Assembly (NCBI RefSeq): GCF_009765975.1
Contig: NZ_LMUJ01000063.1
Coordinates: forward strand, 230,288 to 284,282
Reading direction: 5' to 3'
Source: Acidisphaera sp. S103
Lineage (GTDB): Bacteria; Pseudomonadota; Alphaproteobacteria; Acetobacterales; Acetobacteraceae
Length of the DNA: 53,995 bases
Below the pieces are notes generated by a model, which had not been told where the DNA came from, did no database searches, and saw only the letters and a list, made by a program, of their open reading frames with translations. Positions 27,438 through 36,442 of the stretch are shown here, piece after piece. The position numbers were made by a program, and so were the translations under genes. Within the stretch, counting starts at the first letter, position 1; each line of letters opens with the position of its first letter.

Positions 27438-28172
27438 ATGGCCCGACTCAGTGTGAATTTGAACAAGATCGCGTTGCTGCGAAATTCCCGCCACACCGGC
27501 GTGCCCGATCCGGTCCGGTTCGGCCGCTTGGCGCTGGAATCAGGCGCGCAGGGCCTGACCGTCCATCCCCGCCCGGACGAACGCCACATCCGCACCGCCG
27601 ATGTACCACTGCTGGCCGAGCTGATGCGGCCATACCGCCCGGCGATGGAGTTCAACATCGAGGGCTATCCCGACGACCGCCTGATGGACATCCTGCGCGA
27701 CAACCGGCCGGAGCAGGCGACGCTGGTCCCCGATGCGCCGGGTGCGTTCACGTCGGAGGAAGGCTGGAAACTCGACCCCGCCCAGGCCGCGCTGGTGACG
27801 CCGGCGATCGCCGCGATGAAGGCGCTGGCCTGCCGGGTGATCCTGTTCATCGATCCGGAGCCGGACGTGATACCGCGCGCGGTCGCGGCCGGTGCCGACG
27901 GCGTGGAGATCTACACCGGCGCCTATGCCGCCGCGTTCCATCATGGCCGGCATCATCCGATCCTGCAGCACATCGCCGCGACCGCTTCCCGCGCTCGGGA
28001 TGCCGGCTTGGTGGTCAATGCGGGACACGACCTGAACCTGCACAACATCCCGCCGCTGATGCGGGCGGTTCCGTTCCTGGCGGAGGCCTCGATCGGCCAT
28101 GAACTGACCGCCGACGCGCTGGAGAACGGGTTCGCCGCGACGGTCGCGGCTTATGCGAAGGCATTGGGGTAG
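27438..28172 (+). CDS. pdxJ: Pyridoxine 5'-phosphate synthase
   Basis: This 244-residue TIM-barrel enzyme condenses 1-deoxy-D-xylulose 5-phosphate with 3-amino-2-oxopropyl phosphate to give pyridoxine 5'-phosphate. The sequence shows SVNLNKIALLRNSR at the start, the active-site HPRPDERHI at 43-51, EFNIEGYP near 71-78, GVEIYTGAYA, and the late AGHDLNLHNIP loop. Length and motifs are canonical. The ATG at 27438 gives the normal N-terminus. It is divergent from the histidine kinase and followed by a dipeptidase gene on the same strand. Confidence 0.96.
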   Translation: MARLSVNLNKIALLRNSRHTGVPDPVRFGRLALESGAQGLTVHPRPDERHIRTADVPLLAELMRPYRPAMEFNIEGYPDDRLMDILRDNRPEQATLVPDAPGAFTSEEGWKLDPAQAALVTPAIAAMKALACRVILFIDPEPDVIPRAVAAGADGVEIYTGAYAAAFHHGRHHPILQHIAATASRARDAGLVVNAGHDLNLHNIPPLMRAVPFLAEASIGHELTADALENGFAATVAAYAKALG

Positions 28173-28252
28173 AGCCACCAGCGACCCGTCGTTACGCTTC
28201 CTTCAGCAACGGCCGCGTGGCGTTACGTCCGGCGGGCTGCTAGAACCCGCCC

Positions 28253-29182
28253 ATGATTATCGACATGCATACCCACGCAGGCCCTCCCCGTCGCACCGGC
28301 GATGTGGACCGGACCGTGCTCGCCACGATGCGTCCGGCCGGGGTTTCCGCCGCCGTCGTTGCCGCCATCGGCGACATCCCGATGATCCGCCGCGACCGCG
28401 ACACCGGCCGTTTGCAGAAATTCCGCGACCCCAATCCCGGCGAGTGCCTGGAGGCAGTGGAAAGCTACCTGACCAGCTTCGAGCAATCCGGCACCCGCAT
28501 CGCCCGCGAACCCGACGATTTTCGTCCGGACGATCCCGCCCTGGTCCTGGCGATCGAGGGCTGCGACTTCCTGGAAGGCGATCTCGACCGGCTGGACGTG
28601 ATGGAAGCCCGCGGCGTCCGCAGCATCCAGCTCACCCACTACCTGGTCAACGAAACCGGCGATATTCAAACCGCACCGCCCGTCCACGGCGGACTGACCG
28701 CGTTCGGGGCGGAGGTGGTGCGGCGGATGAACAAACTCGGCATCATCCTCGATGTCGCGCATTGCTCCGAGGACACCGTCAAGGACGTCGCCGCCGTCGC
28801 CACAAGGCCGTTCCTGTGCACCCACTCCAACCTGAAGGAGCCTGGACACAAGAACGGCGATCACCCGCGCTTCATCGGTCCGGACTACGCCAGGATGGTG
28901 GTGGAATCCGGCGGCGTGGTCGGCGCCTGGATCGCCGTCCTGGCGGAAGAGAAGCTGCCCGGCATGATCCGCCATCTGTTCCGCATGATCGACGCGCTGG
29001 GCATTGATCACGTCGGCATCGGCACCGATATGCCCGCCGGCGTCGCCGCAACCGAAATGCCGGATTTCTCCCGCCACCCGGAAATCGTCGCCGCCCTGCG
29101 CAACCACGGCCTGACCGCGGAGGAGATCGAAAAAGTGTGTTCCGGCAACTGGCTCCGCGTGCTGCGCGCGGTACGCGCATGA
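28253..29182 (+). CDS. M19 (renal dipeptidase-type) membrane dipeptidase family protein
   Basis: This 309-residue protein belongs to the M19 zinc dipeptidase family. Visible family landmarks are DMHTHAG at the N-terminus, the AIEGCDFLEGDL segment with the bridging Glu, ILDVAHCSEDT, CTHSNLKEPGHKN, and a terminal HVGIGTDMP. The first metal motif reads HTH rather than the usual HxD, a possible change in metal site. No signal peptide is visible, so it is likely cytoplasmic. Its stop overlaps the rpiA start by four bases (ATGA). The natural substrate is unknown. Confidence 0.85.
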   Translation: MIIDMHTHAGPPRRTGDVDRTVLATMRPAGVSAAVVAAIGDIPMIRRDRDTGRLQKFRDPNPGECLEAVESYLTSFEQSGTRIAREPDDFRPDDPALVLAIEGCDFLEGDLDRLDVMEARGVRSIQLTHYLVNETGDIQTAPPVHGGLTAFGAEVVRRMNKLGIILDVAHCSEDTVKDVAAVATRPFLCTHSNLKEPGHKNGDHPRFIGPDYARMVVESGGVVGAWIAVLAEEKLPGMIRHLFRMIDALGIDHVGIGTDMPAGVAATEMPDFSRHPEIVAALRNHGLTAEEIEKVCSGNWLRVLRAVRA

Positions 29183-29913
29183 CCAATGGAGCAGGGCAGG
29201 GTGCCCCCGACGCCGGCGCCCCTAACGTCAACGACCGCGACGCCAGCAAACGGCAGGCCGCGATGGCCGCGGTGGCGATGGTGCACGATGGGATGGTCGT
29301 CGGCCTGGGCACCGGCTCGACTGCCGCCTTCGCCATCGACGGGCTGATTGCCCGCGTCCGCGACGGCCTGCGCATCGTCGGCATCCCCACCAGTGAGCGC
29401 AGCGCCAAACAGGCGCGCGACGGCGGCATCGCGCTGACCGATTTTTCCCGCCATCCCAAGCTGGACCTGACGATCGACGGCGCGGACGAGATTTGCCGCG
29501 GCTCGCTGGACCTCATCAAGGGCCTTGGTGGCGCGTTGCTGCGGGAGAAGATCGTCGCCGCGGCCAGTGCGTCCCTGGTGATCGTCGCCGACGAACCAAA
29601 ACTGGTTTCCAGCCTCGGCGGTACGGCACCGGTCCCGGTCGAGGTCGTCACCTTTGGTTGGGAAACCACCGTCGCCCGCCTGACCGGACTCGGTGCCAAT
29701 CCGGTCCTGCGGAAGGCGCCCGATGGCACTGTGTTCCGCACGGACGGGGGGAATCTGATCCTCGACTGCCATTTCGGCGTCATCGCCGATCCGGGACGGC
29801 TGGAGCAGGAATTGTCCGCGACGATCGGCGTGGTCGAAACCGGTTTGTTCATCGGCATGGCCGCCACGGCGCTGGTGGCAACGCCCAGCGGGATTGTTCG
29901 GCTGGATCGCTAG
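29179..29913 (+). CDS. rpiA: Ribose-5-phosphate isomerase A
   Basis: This 244-residue enzyme interconverts ribose 5-phosphate and ribulose 5-phosphate in the pentose phosphate pathway. It has the GLGTGSTAAFAIDGL phosphate loop, the catalytic TIDGADEI motif and KGLGGALLREKIVA. The ATG at 29179 overlaps the upstream dipeptidase stop, indicating coupling. About 20 extra residues precede the usual core start. An upstream in-frame start at 29137 lies within the dipeptidase gene and is unlikely. Confidence 0.96.
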   Translation: MTNGAGQGAPDAGAPNVNDRDASKRQAAMAAVAMVHDGMVVGLGTGSTAAFAIDGLIARVRDGLRIVGIPTSERSAKQARDGGIALTDFSRHPKLDLTIDGADEICRGSLDLIKGLGGALLREKIVAAASASLVIVADEPKLVSSLGGTAPVPVEVVTFGWETTVARLTGLGANPVLRKAPDGTVFRTDGGNLILDCHFGVIADPGRLEQELSATIGVVETGLFIGMAATALVATPSGIVRLDR

Positions 29914-30215
29914 GCCTTTAGCCGGAGCGGAAACAGTCGGTGTGCCTCTCGCCGTCATGGCCGGGACACGCCCCATAAGCATCAGGATAAGCGCCAAACG
30001 GAAAATTCTTTGGCCGACTGCTCCGTTGTCTACCCGTCATGGCCCGGCGTGTCCGGGCCATCCGCGCTTCGTCCGCCGGAGCGAAGATGGCCGGGACACG
30101 CCCGGCCATGACGGTGAGAGCGTGGCGCCCGACGAATCCTTCTCTCCGCCGCCGCTATCCTGACACGCCCGGCCATGACGATTGTGCAACTATGCGTGGA
30201 CGCCCTACGCGAAGA
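29914..30215. repeat. Intergenic hairpin cluster (ATGGCCGGG family)
   Basis: This 302-bp gap between rpiA and the convergent carboxypeptidase gene contains at least four copies of the dispersed hairpin. Two are clean: 30039-30061 (ATGGCCCGG, CGTGT, CCGGGCCAT) and 30087-30109 (ATGGCCGGG, ACACG, CCCGGCCAT). Half-sites lie near 29954 and 30165. No gene is evident. Confidence 0.75.
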
Positions 30216-31490
30216 CTACCGGCTCGCGACCTGGCGCGTGACGGGCCGGATCATCAGGCAGGCGCCCTTGCGGTGACCTGAGCAGGCGTCCTGTGCATCC
30301 GACTGGGTCAATCCCATCACCTGCGCCCGCCAGATCGTTTTCTTCCGCAGGTGGACGGGCTCGATCCGTACCTCACCCGCTTCGGCTTCCCGCCGAGCCG
30401 CCATGGCGGCGGTATGCGCGGCGGCTTCGGTGGGGAAGGTGCCAACCTGCACCACCCAGTTCGCCACCACGCGCGCCCGTGCGGATACCGGCACCGTTGC
30501 CGGCCGCATTTGTTCGGCGTCGATCCTCGCCATCACGCGCGTGTGGGAGGATACCGGCCGTGTCACCTCCGCCGCATGGGCGGTGGCGATCAGTGTCACC
30601 CGCGACGCCATCAGAACCGGCTTGTGAAACGCCGGCACGTCCATCTGCTCAAAACCATGATCCAGCAGCGACGTCATCTGGATGTCGCGTTCCCCGTTCG
30701 TGGCCGCGCCCAGCACCACGCCCACCAGCCGCACGCCGCCGTGCACGGCGCTGGTGACCAGGTTATGCCCCGAGGCATCGGTATAGCCGGTCTTCAATCC
30801 GTCGGCGCCCGGATACGTGCGCAACATGTTGTCGTGATTGAAAATGATCTGCCGGTGCCAGGCGAAGCTCGGTGTCGAGAAATAGCGGTAGTATCCGGGA
30901 AAATCGTTGATCAGCCGCCGGCCCAGGACCGCCATGTCGCGGGCGGTGGTCCACTCGTTGGGGTCGGGCAGGCCGGAGGCGTTGGTGAACGTGCTGTGGC
31001 CCATGCCCAGCGCCCGGGCACGCAGGGTCATCATCTGGGCGAAGCGATCCTCGCTGCCGCCCAGCAACTCACCCAGGGCCGCGGCGGCGTCGTTCGCCGA
31101 TTTGGTCACCAGGCCCAGGATCGCCTGCTCCACGACCAGATGGGTGCCGGGCATCAGGCCCAGTTTCGTCGGTTCCATCGACGCGGCATGCGACGACACC
31201 GGGACCACCGTGTCCAGGTTGATCCGGCGGTCGCGCAACGCCTCAAACGTCATGTAGAGGGTCATCATCTTGGCCAGGCTGGCGGGATGGCGCGGCTCAT
31301 CCGCGTTCATATCCTCCAGCACGTCGCCGGTCCCCGCGTCGACCACGATGGAGCTGTAGCGGGCCGACCCGACCTGCGCATGCGCCGGGACGGTGATGGC
31401 CACTGTGGCCAGCAGCCATGATGCTAAACCGCCGGCGGCCAACAGGCCACGCGACAGCTGCTTGCCCACAAGGCACGCGACGCTGACCAT
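30216..31490 (-). CDS. D-alanyl-D-alanine carboxypeptidase with SPOR domain
   Basis: This 424-residue periplasmic serine peptidase trims the terminal D-Ala from peptidoglycan stem peptides. The three active-site motifs of class C low-molecular-mass PBPs are present: SLAK at 71-74, SAN at 131-133 and KTG at 233-235. A signal peptide ends at about VPAHAQ. The C-terminal 80 residues (VANWVVQVGTFPTEAAA onward) form a SPOR domain, expected to bind denuded glycan at the septum. It is divergent from the phasin gene. Confidence 0.93.
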   Translation of the reverse strand: MVSVACLVGKQLSRGLLAAGGLASWLLATVAITVPAHAQVGSARYSSIVVDAGTGDVLEDMNADEPRHPASLAKMMTLYMTFEALRDRRINLDTVVPVSSHAASMEPTKLGLMPGTHLVVEQAILGLVTKSANDAAAALGELLGGSEDRFAQMMTLRARALGMGHSTFTNASGLPDPNEWTTARDMAVLGRRLINDFPGYYRYFSTPSFAWHRQIIFNHDNMLRTYPGADGLKTGYTDASGHNLVTSAVHGGVRLVGVVLGAATNGERDIQMTSLLDHGFEQMDVPAFHKPVLMASRVTLIATAHAAEVTRPVSSHTRVMARIDAEQMRPATVPVSARARVVANWVVQVGTFPTEAAAHTAAMAARREAEAGEVRIEPVHLRKKTIWRAQVMGLTQSDAQDACSGHRKGACLMIRPVTRQVASR

Positions 31491-31661
31491 TTATGTCCCT
31501 TCCTGAGCTTCGATGAAACTTTATGTGTCAGGCGCGTGTGCTGTCCAGCCTAAAACTGTCCGAAAACCGTAAAAAGTGAAGACCTTATGGGGCGACGCTC
31601 GCACGGACTCACCCGATCGCCAGCGTATCGGATGTAACAAATTCGTGGGGCCGGGGCTATC

Positions 31662-31676
31662 TTGTGCGGCGCACAA
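31662..31676. promoter_or_regulatory. Candidate PhaR operator 1 upstream of the phasin
   Basis: TTGTGCGGCGCACAA is a perfect dyad with a TGC-N3-GCA core, the pattern reported for the polyhydroxybutyrate-responsive repressor PhaR. It lies about 150 bases before the phasin start. Confidence 0.5.
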
Positions 31677-31720
31677 AATATTCTTGATCGTTGCTCGCGA
31701 AGTTTCTATAACCGGGATGT

Positions 31721-31729
31721 TGCGATGCA
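31721..31729. promoter_or_regulatory. Candidate PhaR operator 2 upstream of the phasin
   Basis: TGCGATGCA is a second TGC-N3-GCA core about 45 bases after the first. Two such sites in one phasin leader strengthen the case for PhaR control. Confidence 0.45.
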
Positions 31730-31825
31730 GCAGAGCCAGCCCCGGCATGGATGCAAGGGTTTTCGGCGGGGCGTTCGTCCGATCCCACACGTTCGCCGCC
31801 GCGCGACTGATCTGCCTTTAACGTA

Positions 31826-32353
31826 ATGAAAGACAACGCGATGACAACGAGCAAATCGAAGATCGTCGAAATGACCGAGGCCGCGGAACCCGTCGTCAGC
31901 AAGGCCGCCGAAGCCGCCGCGTCACCCTTGAAGGACGGTATCGCCAAGGCGGCAGCCGGCTTCGAGGCGACCCAGGCGAAAATGAAGGAAGGCGTTGGAA
32001 AAGCCATGAAAACCGCCGAGGAATTGGTCGCTTTCAACCATGCCAATCTCGAGGCCATGGTGAAATCCAGCCAGATCTGGGTCACCGGCGTGCAGGACCT
32101 GTCCAAGCACATGGCCGCCGCCGCGCAGGCGTCCCTGGATGAAGGCATGTCCGCCTTCAAGGCGCTGTCCGCCGTGAAATCCCTGAAGGACGCATTCGAA
32201 CTGCAGTCGTCCTTCGCCCGCGCCGCCCTGGAAAAGTCCTTGACCGAGTCGGGCAAGCTGACCGACGCCTCGTTCAAGTTGACGGAGCAGGCGCTGGCAC
32301 CGATCGCCGCCCGCGTGACCGTCGCGGTCGAGACGTTCGCCAAGACCCCCTGA
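31826..32353 (+). CDS. Phasin family protein
   Basis: This 175-residue, Ala- and Lys-rich helical protein matches the phasin family that coats polyhydroxyalkanoate granules. Characteristic parts are the EELVAFNHANLEAMVKSSQIW segment (slightly shortened here) and the later SLKDAFELQSSFARAAL. It has no signal peptide or membrane segment. The start may be 31826 or the ATG five codons later. A strong terminator follows, so it is monocistronic. Two candidate PhaR sites lie upstream. No PHA synthase gene is in this window. Confidence 0.9.
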   Translation: MKDNAMTTSKSKIVEMTEAAEPVVSKAAEAAASPLKDGIAKAAAGFEATQAKMKEGVGKAMKTAEELVAFNHANLEAMVKSSQIWVTGVQDLSKHMAAAAQASLDEGMSAFKALSAVKSLKDAFELQSSFARAALEKSLTESGKLTDASFKLTEQALAPIAARVTVAVETFAKTP

Positions 32354-32421
32354 TCGGTCTCGCCGCGAGGCAGGGCGGTTCAGGGCATCCTCCCCCCAAA
32401 GAACCGCTCTCTCGGCGACAA

Positions 32422-32456
32422 CAAAGGCCCGGGCATTTGTCCGGGCCTTTGCTTTT
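32422..32456 (+). terminator. Rho-independent terminator after the phasin
   Basis: CAAAGGCCCGG and CCGGGCCTTTG form a perfect 11-bp stem with a short loop, followed by CTTTT. It is the clearest intrinsic terminator in the window. Confidence 0.88.
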
Positions 32457-32814
32457 GCGCGCATGCCCCCATTTCCGGGATCGCCCCGCTTTCGGGGCGG
32501 GTTGCGCGGCTTCGATATTTCCCATCTTTTAATCTATCGATACCATCCGATAGGCGCATGGTTCGGCATTTGGGTGAAGAACCCTCTTGCGGGAACGGCC
32601 GGTCGGCGCAATCGTCTTTGTCGGGCGGGTGCCAATACCCTTTCATCGGGGGCTTGCATTCCGATATGCTGAGTTCCTGATAGCCAAACAGTGATCGGCT
32701 TCAGGGGCGGGATGGAATGAGGGCGAATTGCCCGGGTTGCTTCGACGAAGGATAGGTCTTGAAGAATGGCCGGGCGGCGGTTGTGCGCGGGACGACGAAT
32801 GGATGCGAACAGGA
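32457..32814. other. Intergenic region upstream of clpS
   Basis: This stretch of about 360 bp contains no gene I can support. The clpS frame opens at 32728, but the conserved protein begins later. Promoters for clpS are expected here but no strong consensus was identified. Confidence 0.4.
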
Positions 32815-33150
32815 ATGAGCGATAACGACAAGCGTGGCGGCGGGACGACGGAAGGACCCAATACCGGGGTCGTCGTCAAGGCACGCCCGAAGACCCGCAA
32901 GCCTGCGATGTACAAAGTGTTGATGCTGAACGACGACTACACCCCGATGGAGTTCGTCGTTCATGTCCTGGAGCGCTTCTTCCAGAAAAACCGCGAAGAG
33001 GCGACCCGGATCATGCTGCATGTCCATCGCCGCGGCGTTGGGGTGTGCGGCGTCTACACATATGAGGTCGCCGAAACCAAAGTCACCCAGGTTATGGACC
33101 TGGCTCGGCAGAACCAGCACCCTCTGCAGTGTACGATCGAGAAGGAATGA
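32815..33150 (+). CDS. clpS: ATP-dependent Clp protease adaptor ClpS
   Basis: This 111-residue adaptor delivers N-end-rule substrates to ClpAP. It has a disordered N-terminal arm and the core [20 protein letters not shown], whose N-D-D-Y-T-P residues line the substrate pocket. The [20 protein letters not shown] strand follows. The ATG at 32815 is preferred; an ATG four codons upstream is possible. clpA starts 115 bases downstream, the usual partner arrangement. Confidence 0.95.
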   Translation: MSDNDKRGGGTTEGPNTGVVVKARPKTRKPAMYKVLMLNDDYTPMEFVVHVLERFFQKNREEATRIMLHVHRRGVGVCGVYTYEVAETKVTQVMDLARQNQHPLQCTIEKE

Positions 33151-33264
33151 TGACGCTGTTCGGCGCTTCGGCACCAACATCGTAAGCCTGACGGGTGGGG
33201 CGGATGCGCCACCCGGGTCTGTTCGGGTCCCTTATCGGACCGCTAGCGTTTAGGAGCGTCGGAA

Positions 33265-35619
33265 ATGCTGTCACGGAACCTCGAACAGACGCTTCATCGC
33301 GCCCTGTCGCTCGCCAGTGAACGGCGGCACGAGTATGCAACCCTGGAACACCTTCTGCTCGGTCTTGCGGACGATACCGATGCCGCCACCGTCCTGAAGG
33401 CCTGCGGCGTCGATCTCGACAAGCTGCGCAACGACCTGACCGAATTCCTCGACAAGGATCTCGCCGGCCTCGCCACCGACCGGCCCGGCGACCCGAAGCC
33501 GACCGCCGGTTTCCAGCGCGTCGTGCAGCGCGCCGCGATCCACGTCCAGTCCTCCGGCCGCGATGAGGTCACCGGCGCCAACGTGTTGGTCGCCCTGTTC
33601 AGCGAACGCGAGAGCCATGCGGTCTACTTCCTGCAACTGCAGGACATGACCCGCCTCGACGCGGTGAATTTCATCAGCCACGGTATCGCCAAGGCGCCCG
33701 GCCGGTCGGCCCAGCGCCCCGTCGCCGGCACCAACAATCCCGCCCCCGAAGGCGGCCAGCCAGAGCAGGAGCGGGAGGAAAAGCCCAACCGCCGCAGCCA
33801 GGACGCGCTGACCAACTACTGCGTGAACCTGAACAAGAAGGCGATGGCCGGGAAGATCGACCCGCTGATCGGCCGCGATATCGAAATCGAGCGGACCATC
33901 CAGATCCTGTGCCGCCGCACCAAGAACAACCCGCTGTATGTCGGCGATCCCGGCGTCGGCAAGACCGCCATCGCCGAGGGCTTGGCGAAGCGCATCGTCG
34001 AGGGCGACGTGCCGGAAGTCCTGGCCAAATCGACCATCTATGCGCTGGACATGGGCTCGCTGCTCGCCGGCACCCGCTATCGCGGCGACTTCGAGGAACG
34101 GCTGAAGGCCGTGGTGAACGAACTGGAAGCGCAGACCAACGCCATCCTGTTCATCGATGAGATCCACACCGTGATCGGCGCCGGCGCCACCAGCGGCGGG
34201 GCGATGGACGCCTCCAACCTGCTGAAACCCGCCTTGGCGTCGGGCAACCTGCGCTGCATCGGCAGCACCACGTACAAGGAATTCCGCAACTACTTCGAGA
34301 AAGATCGCGCGCTGGTCCGCCGATTCCAGAAAATCGACGTGAACGAGCCGTCGCTGGAAGACAGCGTGAAAATCCTGCGCGGCCTGAAGCTGAACTACGA
34401 AAAGCACCACAAGGTCCGCTACACCGATGAGGCAATACGAGCGGCGGTGGAGCTGTCGGCGAAATACATCAACGACCGCAAACTGCCGGACAAGGCGATC
34501 GACGTGATCGATGAGGCCGGCGCCTCCCGCATGCTGTTGCCGGAGCACAAGCGCCGCAAGACGGTCACCTTGAAGGACGTGGAAGAGATCGTGGCGAAGA
34601 TCGCCCGCATCCCGCCAAAGTCGGTGTCCACCGACGACAAGGAGACGCTGCGCAACCTGGAACGCGACCTGAAATCGATGGTGTTCGGCCAGGACAAGGC
34701 GATCGAGGCGCTCGCCGCCGCGATCAAGCTGGCCCGAGCCGGCCTGCGCGAACCGGAAAAGCCGATCGGCAACTACCTGTTCTCCGGCCCCACCGGTGTC
34801 GGCAAGACCGAGGTCGCCCGTCAGTTGGCCTCCACCATGGGGATCGAACTGATCCGCTTCGACATGTCGGAATACATGGAGCGGCATTCGATCTCCCGCC
34901 TGATCGGCGCCCCGCCGGGCTATGTCGGGTTCGACCAGGGTGGCATGCTGACCGACGCGATCGACCAGCATCCGCATGCGGTGCTGCTGCTGGATGAAAT
35001 CGAAAAGGCCCATCCGGACCTGTTCAACATCCTGCTGCAGGTCATGGACCACGGGAAACTGACCGACCACAACGGCAAGACGGTCGATTTCCGCAACGTG
35101 ATCCTGATCATGACCACCAATGCGGGTGCCTCCGACATGGCCAAGGAAGCCATCGGCTTTGGTCGCGAAGCCCGCACCGGCGACGATGAGGACGCGATCA
35201 AGCGCCTGTTCACGCCGGAATTCCGCAACCGCCTGGACGCGACGATCACCTTTGCCGCCCTGACGCCGGAAATCGTCGGCCGTGTGGTGGAAAAGTTCGT
35301 GATGCAGTTGGAAGCCCAGCTCGCGGATCGCAACGTCACCATCGAGCTGTCCTCCGCCGCCAAGGAATGGCTCGCCGAACGCGGCTACGACCGCCTCTAC
35401 GGCGCCCGTCCGCTCGGCCGGGTGATCCAGGAGCACATCAAGAAGCCGCTGGCCGAGGAACTGTTGTTCGGCAAGCTGGTGAAGGGTGGCGCGGTCAAGG
35501 TGACGCTGAAGGACAAGAAGTTGGACTTCGAGATCACCGAAGCGGCCCTGCCGGCCCTGCCGAAACCCGAGGGCGACGACGACGGCGCCGCCGACCGCGA
35601 ACAGGAAGTCGAGGTCTAA
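33265..35619 (+). CDS. clpA: ATP-dependent Clp protease ATP-binding subunit ClpA
   Basis: This 784-residue AAA+ unfoldase feeds substrates to ClpP. The N-domain (about 1-150) is followed by the first ATPase domain with Walker [14 protein letters not shown] and sensor region [18 protein letters not shown]. The second domain has Walker [14 protein letters not shown] and a [13 protein letters not shown] pore loop. A C-terminal small domain follows. The acidic tail ([16 protein letters not shown]) is typical. An AGGAG site precedes the ATG. It follows clpS, and a perfect 10-bp inverted repeat lies just after the stop. Confidence 0.97.
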   Translation: MLSRNLEQTLHRALSLASERRHEYATLEHLLLGLADDTDAATVLKACGVDLDKLRNDLTEFLDKDLAGLATDRPGDPKPTAGFQRVVQRAAIHVQSSGRDEVTGANVLVALFSERESHAVYFLQLQDMTRLDAVNFISHGIAKAPGRSAQRPVAGTNNPAPEGGQPEQEREEKPNRRSQDALTNYCVNLNKKAMAGKIDPLIGRDIEIERTIQILCRRTKNNPLYVGDPGVGKTAIAEGLAKRIVEGDVPEVLAKSTIYALDMGSLLAGTRYRGDFEERLKAVVNELEAQTNAILFIDEIHTVIGAGATSGGAMDASNLLKPALASGNLRCIGSTTYKEFRNYFEKDRALVRRFQKIDVNEPSLEDSVKILRGLKLNYEKHHKVRYTDEAIRAAVELSAKYINDRKLPDKAIDVIDEAGASRMLLPEHKRRKTVTLKDVEEIVAKIARIPPKSVSTDDKETLRNLERDLKSMVFGQDKAIEALAAAIKLARAGLREPEKPIGNYLFSGPTGVGKTEVARQLASTMGIELIRFDMSEYMERHSISRLIGAPPGYVGFDQGGMLTDAIDQHPHAVLLLDEIEKAHPDLFNILLQVMDHGKLTDHNGKTVDFRNVILIMTTNAGASDMAKEAIGFGREARTGDDEDAIKRLFTPEFRNRLDATITFAALTPEIVGRVVEKFVMQLEAQLADRNVTIELSSAAKEWLAERGYDRLYGARPLGRVIQEHIKKPLAEELLFGKLVKGGAVKVTLKDKKLDFEITEAALPALPKPEGDDDGAADREQEVEV

Positions 35620-35630
35620 GGCATTCTTTC

Positions 35631-35669
35631 TGACCCGGCCAGGACGCACTCAAAGTCACGGCCGGGTCA
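35631..35669 (+). terminator. Inverted repeat after clpA
   Basis: TGACCCGGCC and GGCCGGGTCA are exact complements separated by 19 bases, starting 12 bases after the clpA stop. It may terminate the clpSA transcript. No T-run is present, and the right arm runs into the tandem array. Confidence 0.45.
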
Positions 35670-35838
35670 GCTATAGCCTTACCCGCCACACCCGGGTCGG
35701 CTGTCTCTTATCCGTCACGGCCGCGCCGGCTGTCTCTTATCCGTCATGGCCGTGCCGGCTGTCTCTTATCCGTCACGGCCGTGCCGGCTGTGTCCTACCC
35801 GTCGTGGCCGTGCCGGCTGTGTCCTATCCGTCATGGCC
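35664..35838. repeat. 29-bp tandem repeat array
   Basis: Five consecutive 29-base units (35694, 35723, 35752, 35781, 35810) share GCCGGCTGTSTC, YTAYCCGTC and TGGCC/ACGGCC. A degenerate sixth unit lies at 35664-35693. The array runs directly into a complete hairpin of the dispersed family at 35833-35855. The unit appears to be an expanded half of that hairpin plus flank. Confidence 0.85.
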
Positions 35839-36070
35839 GGGCGTGTCCCGGCCATCTTCGCACCAGCCGACGGAGCACAGACGGCCGTGCGAGACGCTCC
35901 GCCATGACGTAAGAATGTGCCGGCCAGTCAAACCCGCCCCACCGTCTCCCACCATGAGACACTTTCATCCAATCTTAACAGACCGATACGGTTACCCGTC
36001 TCAGCGTCCATGATACCAATCCCCCGCGCGATTTGAGGTTTTTCAATTCGCCGCCAGCCCGGGAGCCATC
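35839..36070. other. Intergenic region upstream of the ATPase operon
   Basis: After the hairpin at 35833-35855 the sequence is non-repetitive, with no gene evident. The promoter of the DUF5132-ATPase operon should lie here. A CGGGAG site precedes the ATG at 36071. Confidence 0.4.
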
Positions 36071-36442
36071 ATGAGCGACGAGACGCACAGTACGCCGGAC
36101 GACAGCGCCAAGCCATCGCCCGAAGCCCCCCGCTCCGGCTGGGCATGCGACGATTTCTCGACCAAGGCCGCCACCGTTGGCGTGATCGTCGTGGGTGCCG
36201 CGCTGATCGAGGCAGCCCTCATCCCCGGCATGATCGTCGGCGCCGCCGCGATCCTCGCCCCCAAATACGTGCCGAAAATGGGCAGCACGCTGCAACCGAT
36301 GTTCCGTTCGGTCGTCCGCGGCGCCTACAAATTCGGCCGCAAAGCCCGCGAAGCCGCCGCCGAGGCCAAGGAGCAAGTGCAGGACATCGTGGCCGAAGTG
36401 CATGCTGAAGGCTCCGACACGTCCGGCACGCCAGCCGCTTGA
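36071..36442 (+). CDS. DUF5132 family small membrane protein
   Basis: This 123-residue protein matches DUF5132. It has a disordered acidic N-terminus, a hydrophobic segment near 35-62 (GVIVVGAALIEAALIPGM, then GAAAILAPKYVP), and a basic/acidic helical tail (GRKAREAAAEAKEQVQDIV). It probably spans the inner membrane once or as a hairpin. No function is known. Its stop overlaps the TTG start of the next gene, so it is translationally coupled to the HMA2-like and ATPase genes. A helper role for the ATPase is inferred only from this linkage. Confidence 0.8.
   Translation: MSDETHSTPDDSAKPSPEAPRSGWACDDFSTKAATVGVIVVGAALIEAALIPGMIVGAAAILAPKYVPKMGSTLQPMFRSVVRGAYKFGRKAREAAAEAKEQVQDIVAEVHAEGSDTSGTPAA

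Noticed and set aside
33271-35649. A 792-residue open frame opposite clpA
   Set aside because: It is a mirror frame of a highly conserved gene with third-position GC; no recognisable motif.
35694-35838. The 29-bp tandem array considered as a CRISPR array
   Set aside because: The units are contiguous with no unique spacers, so it is a simple tandem repeat.
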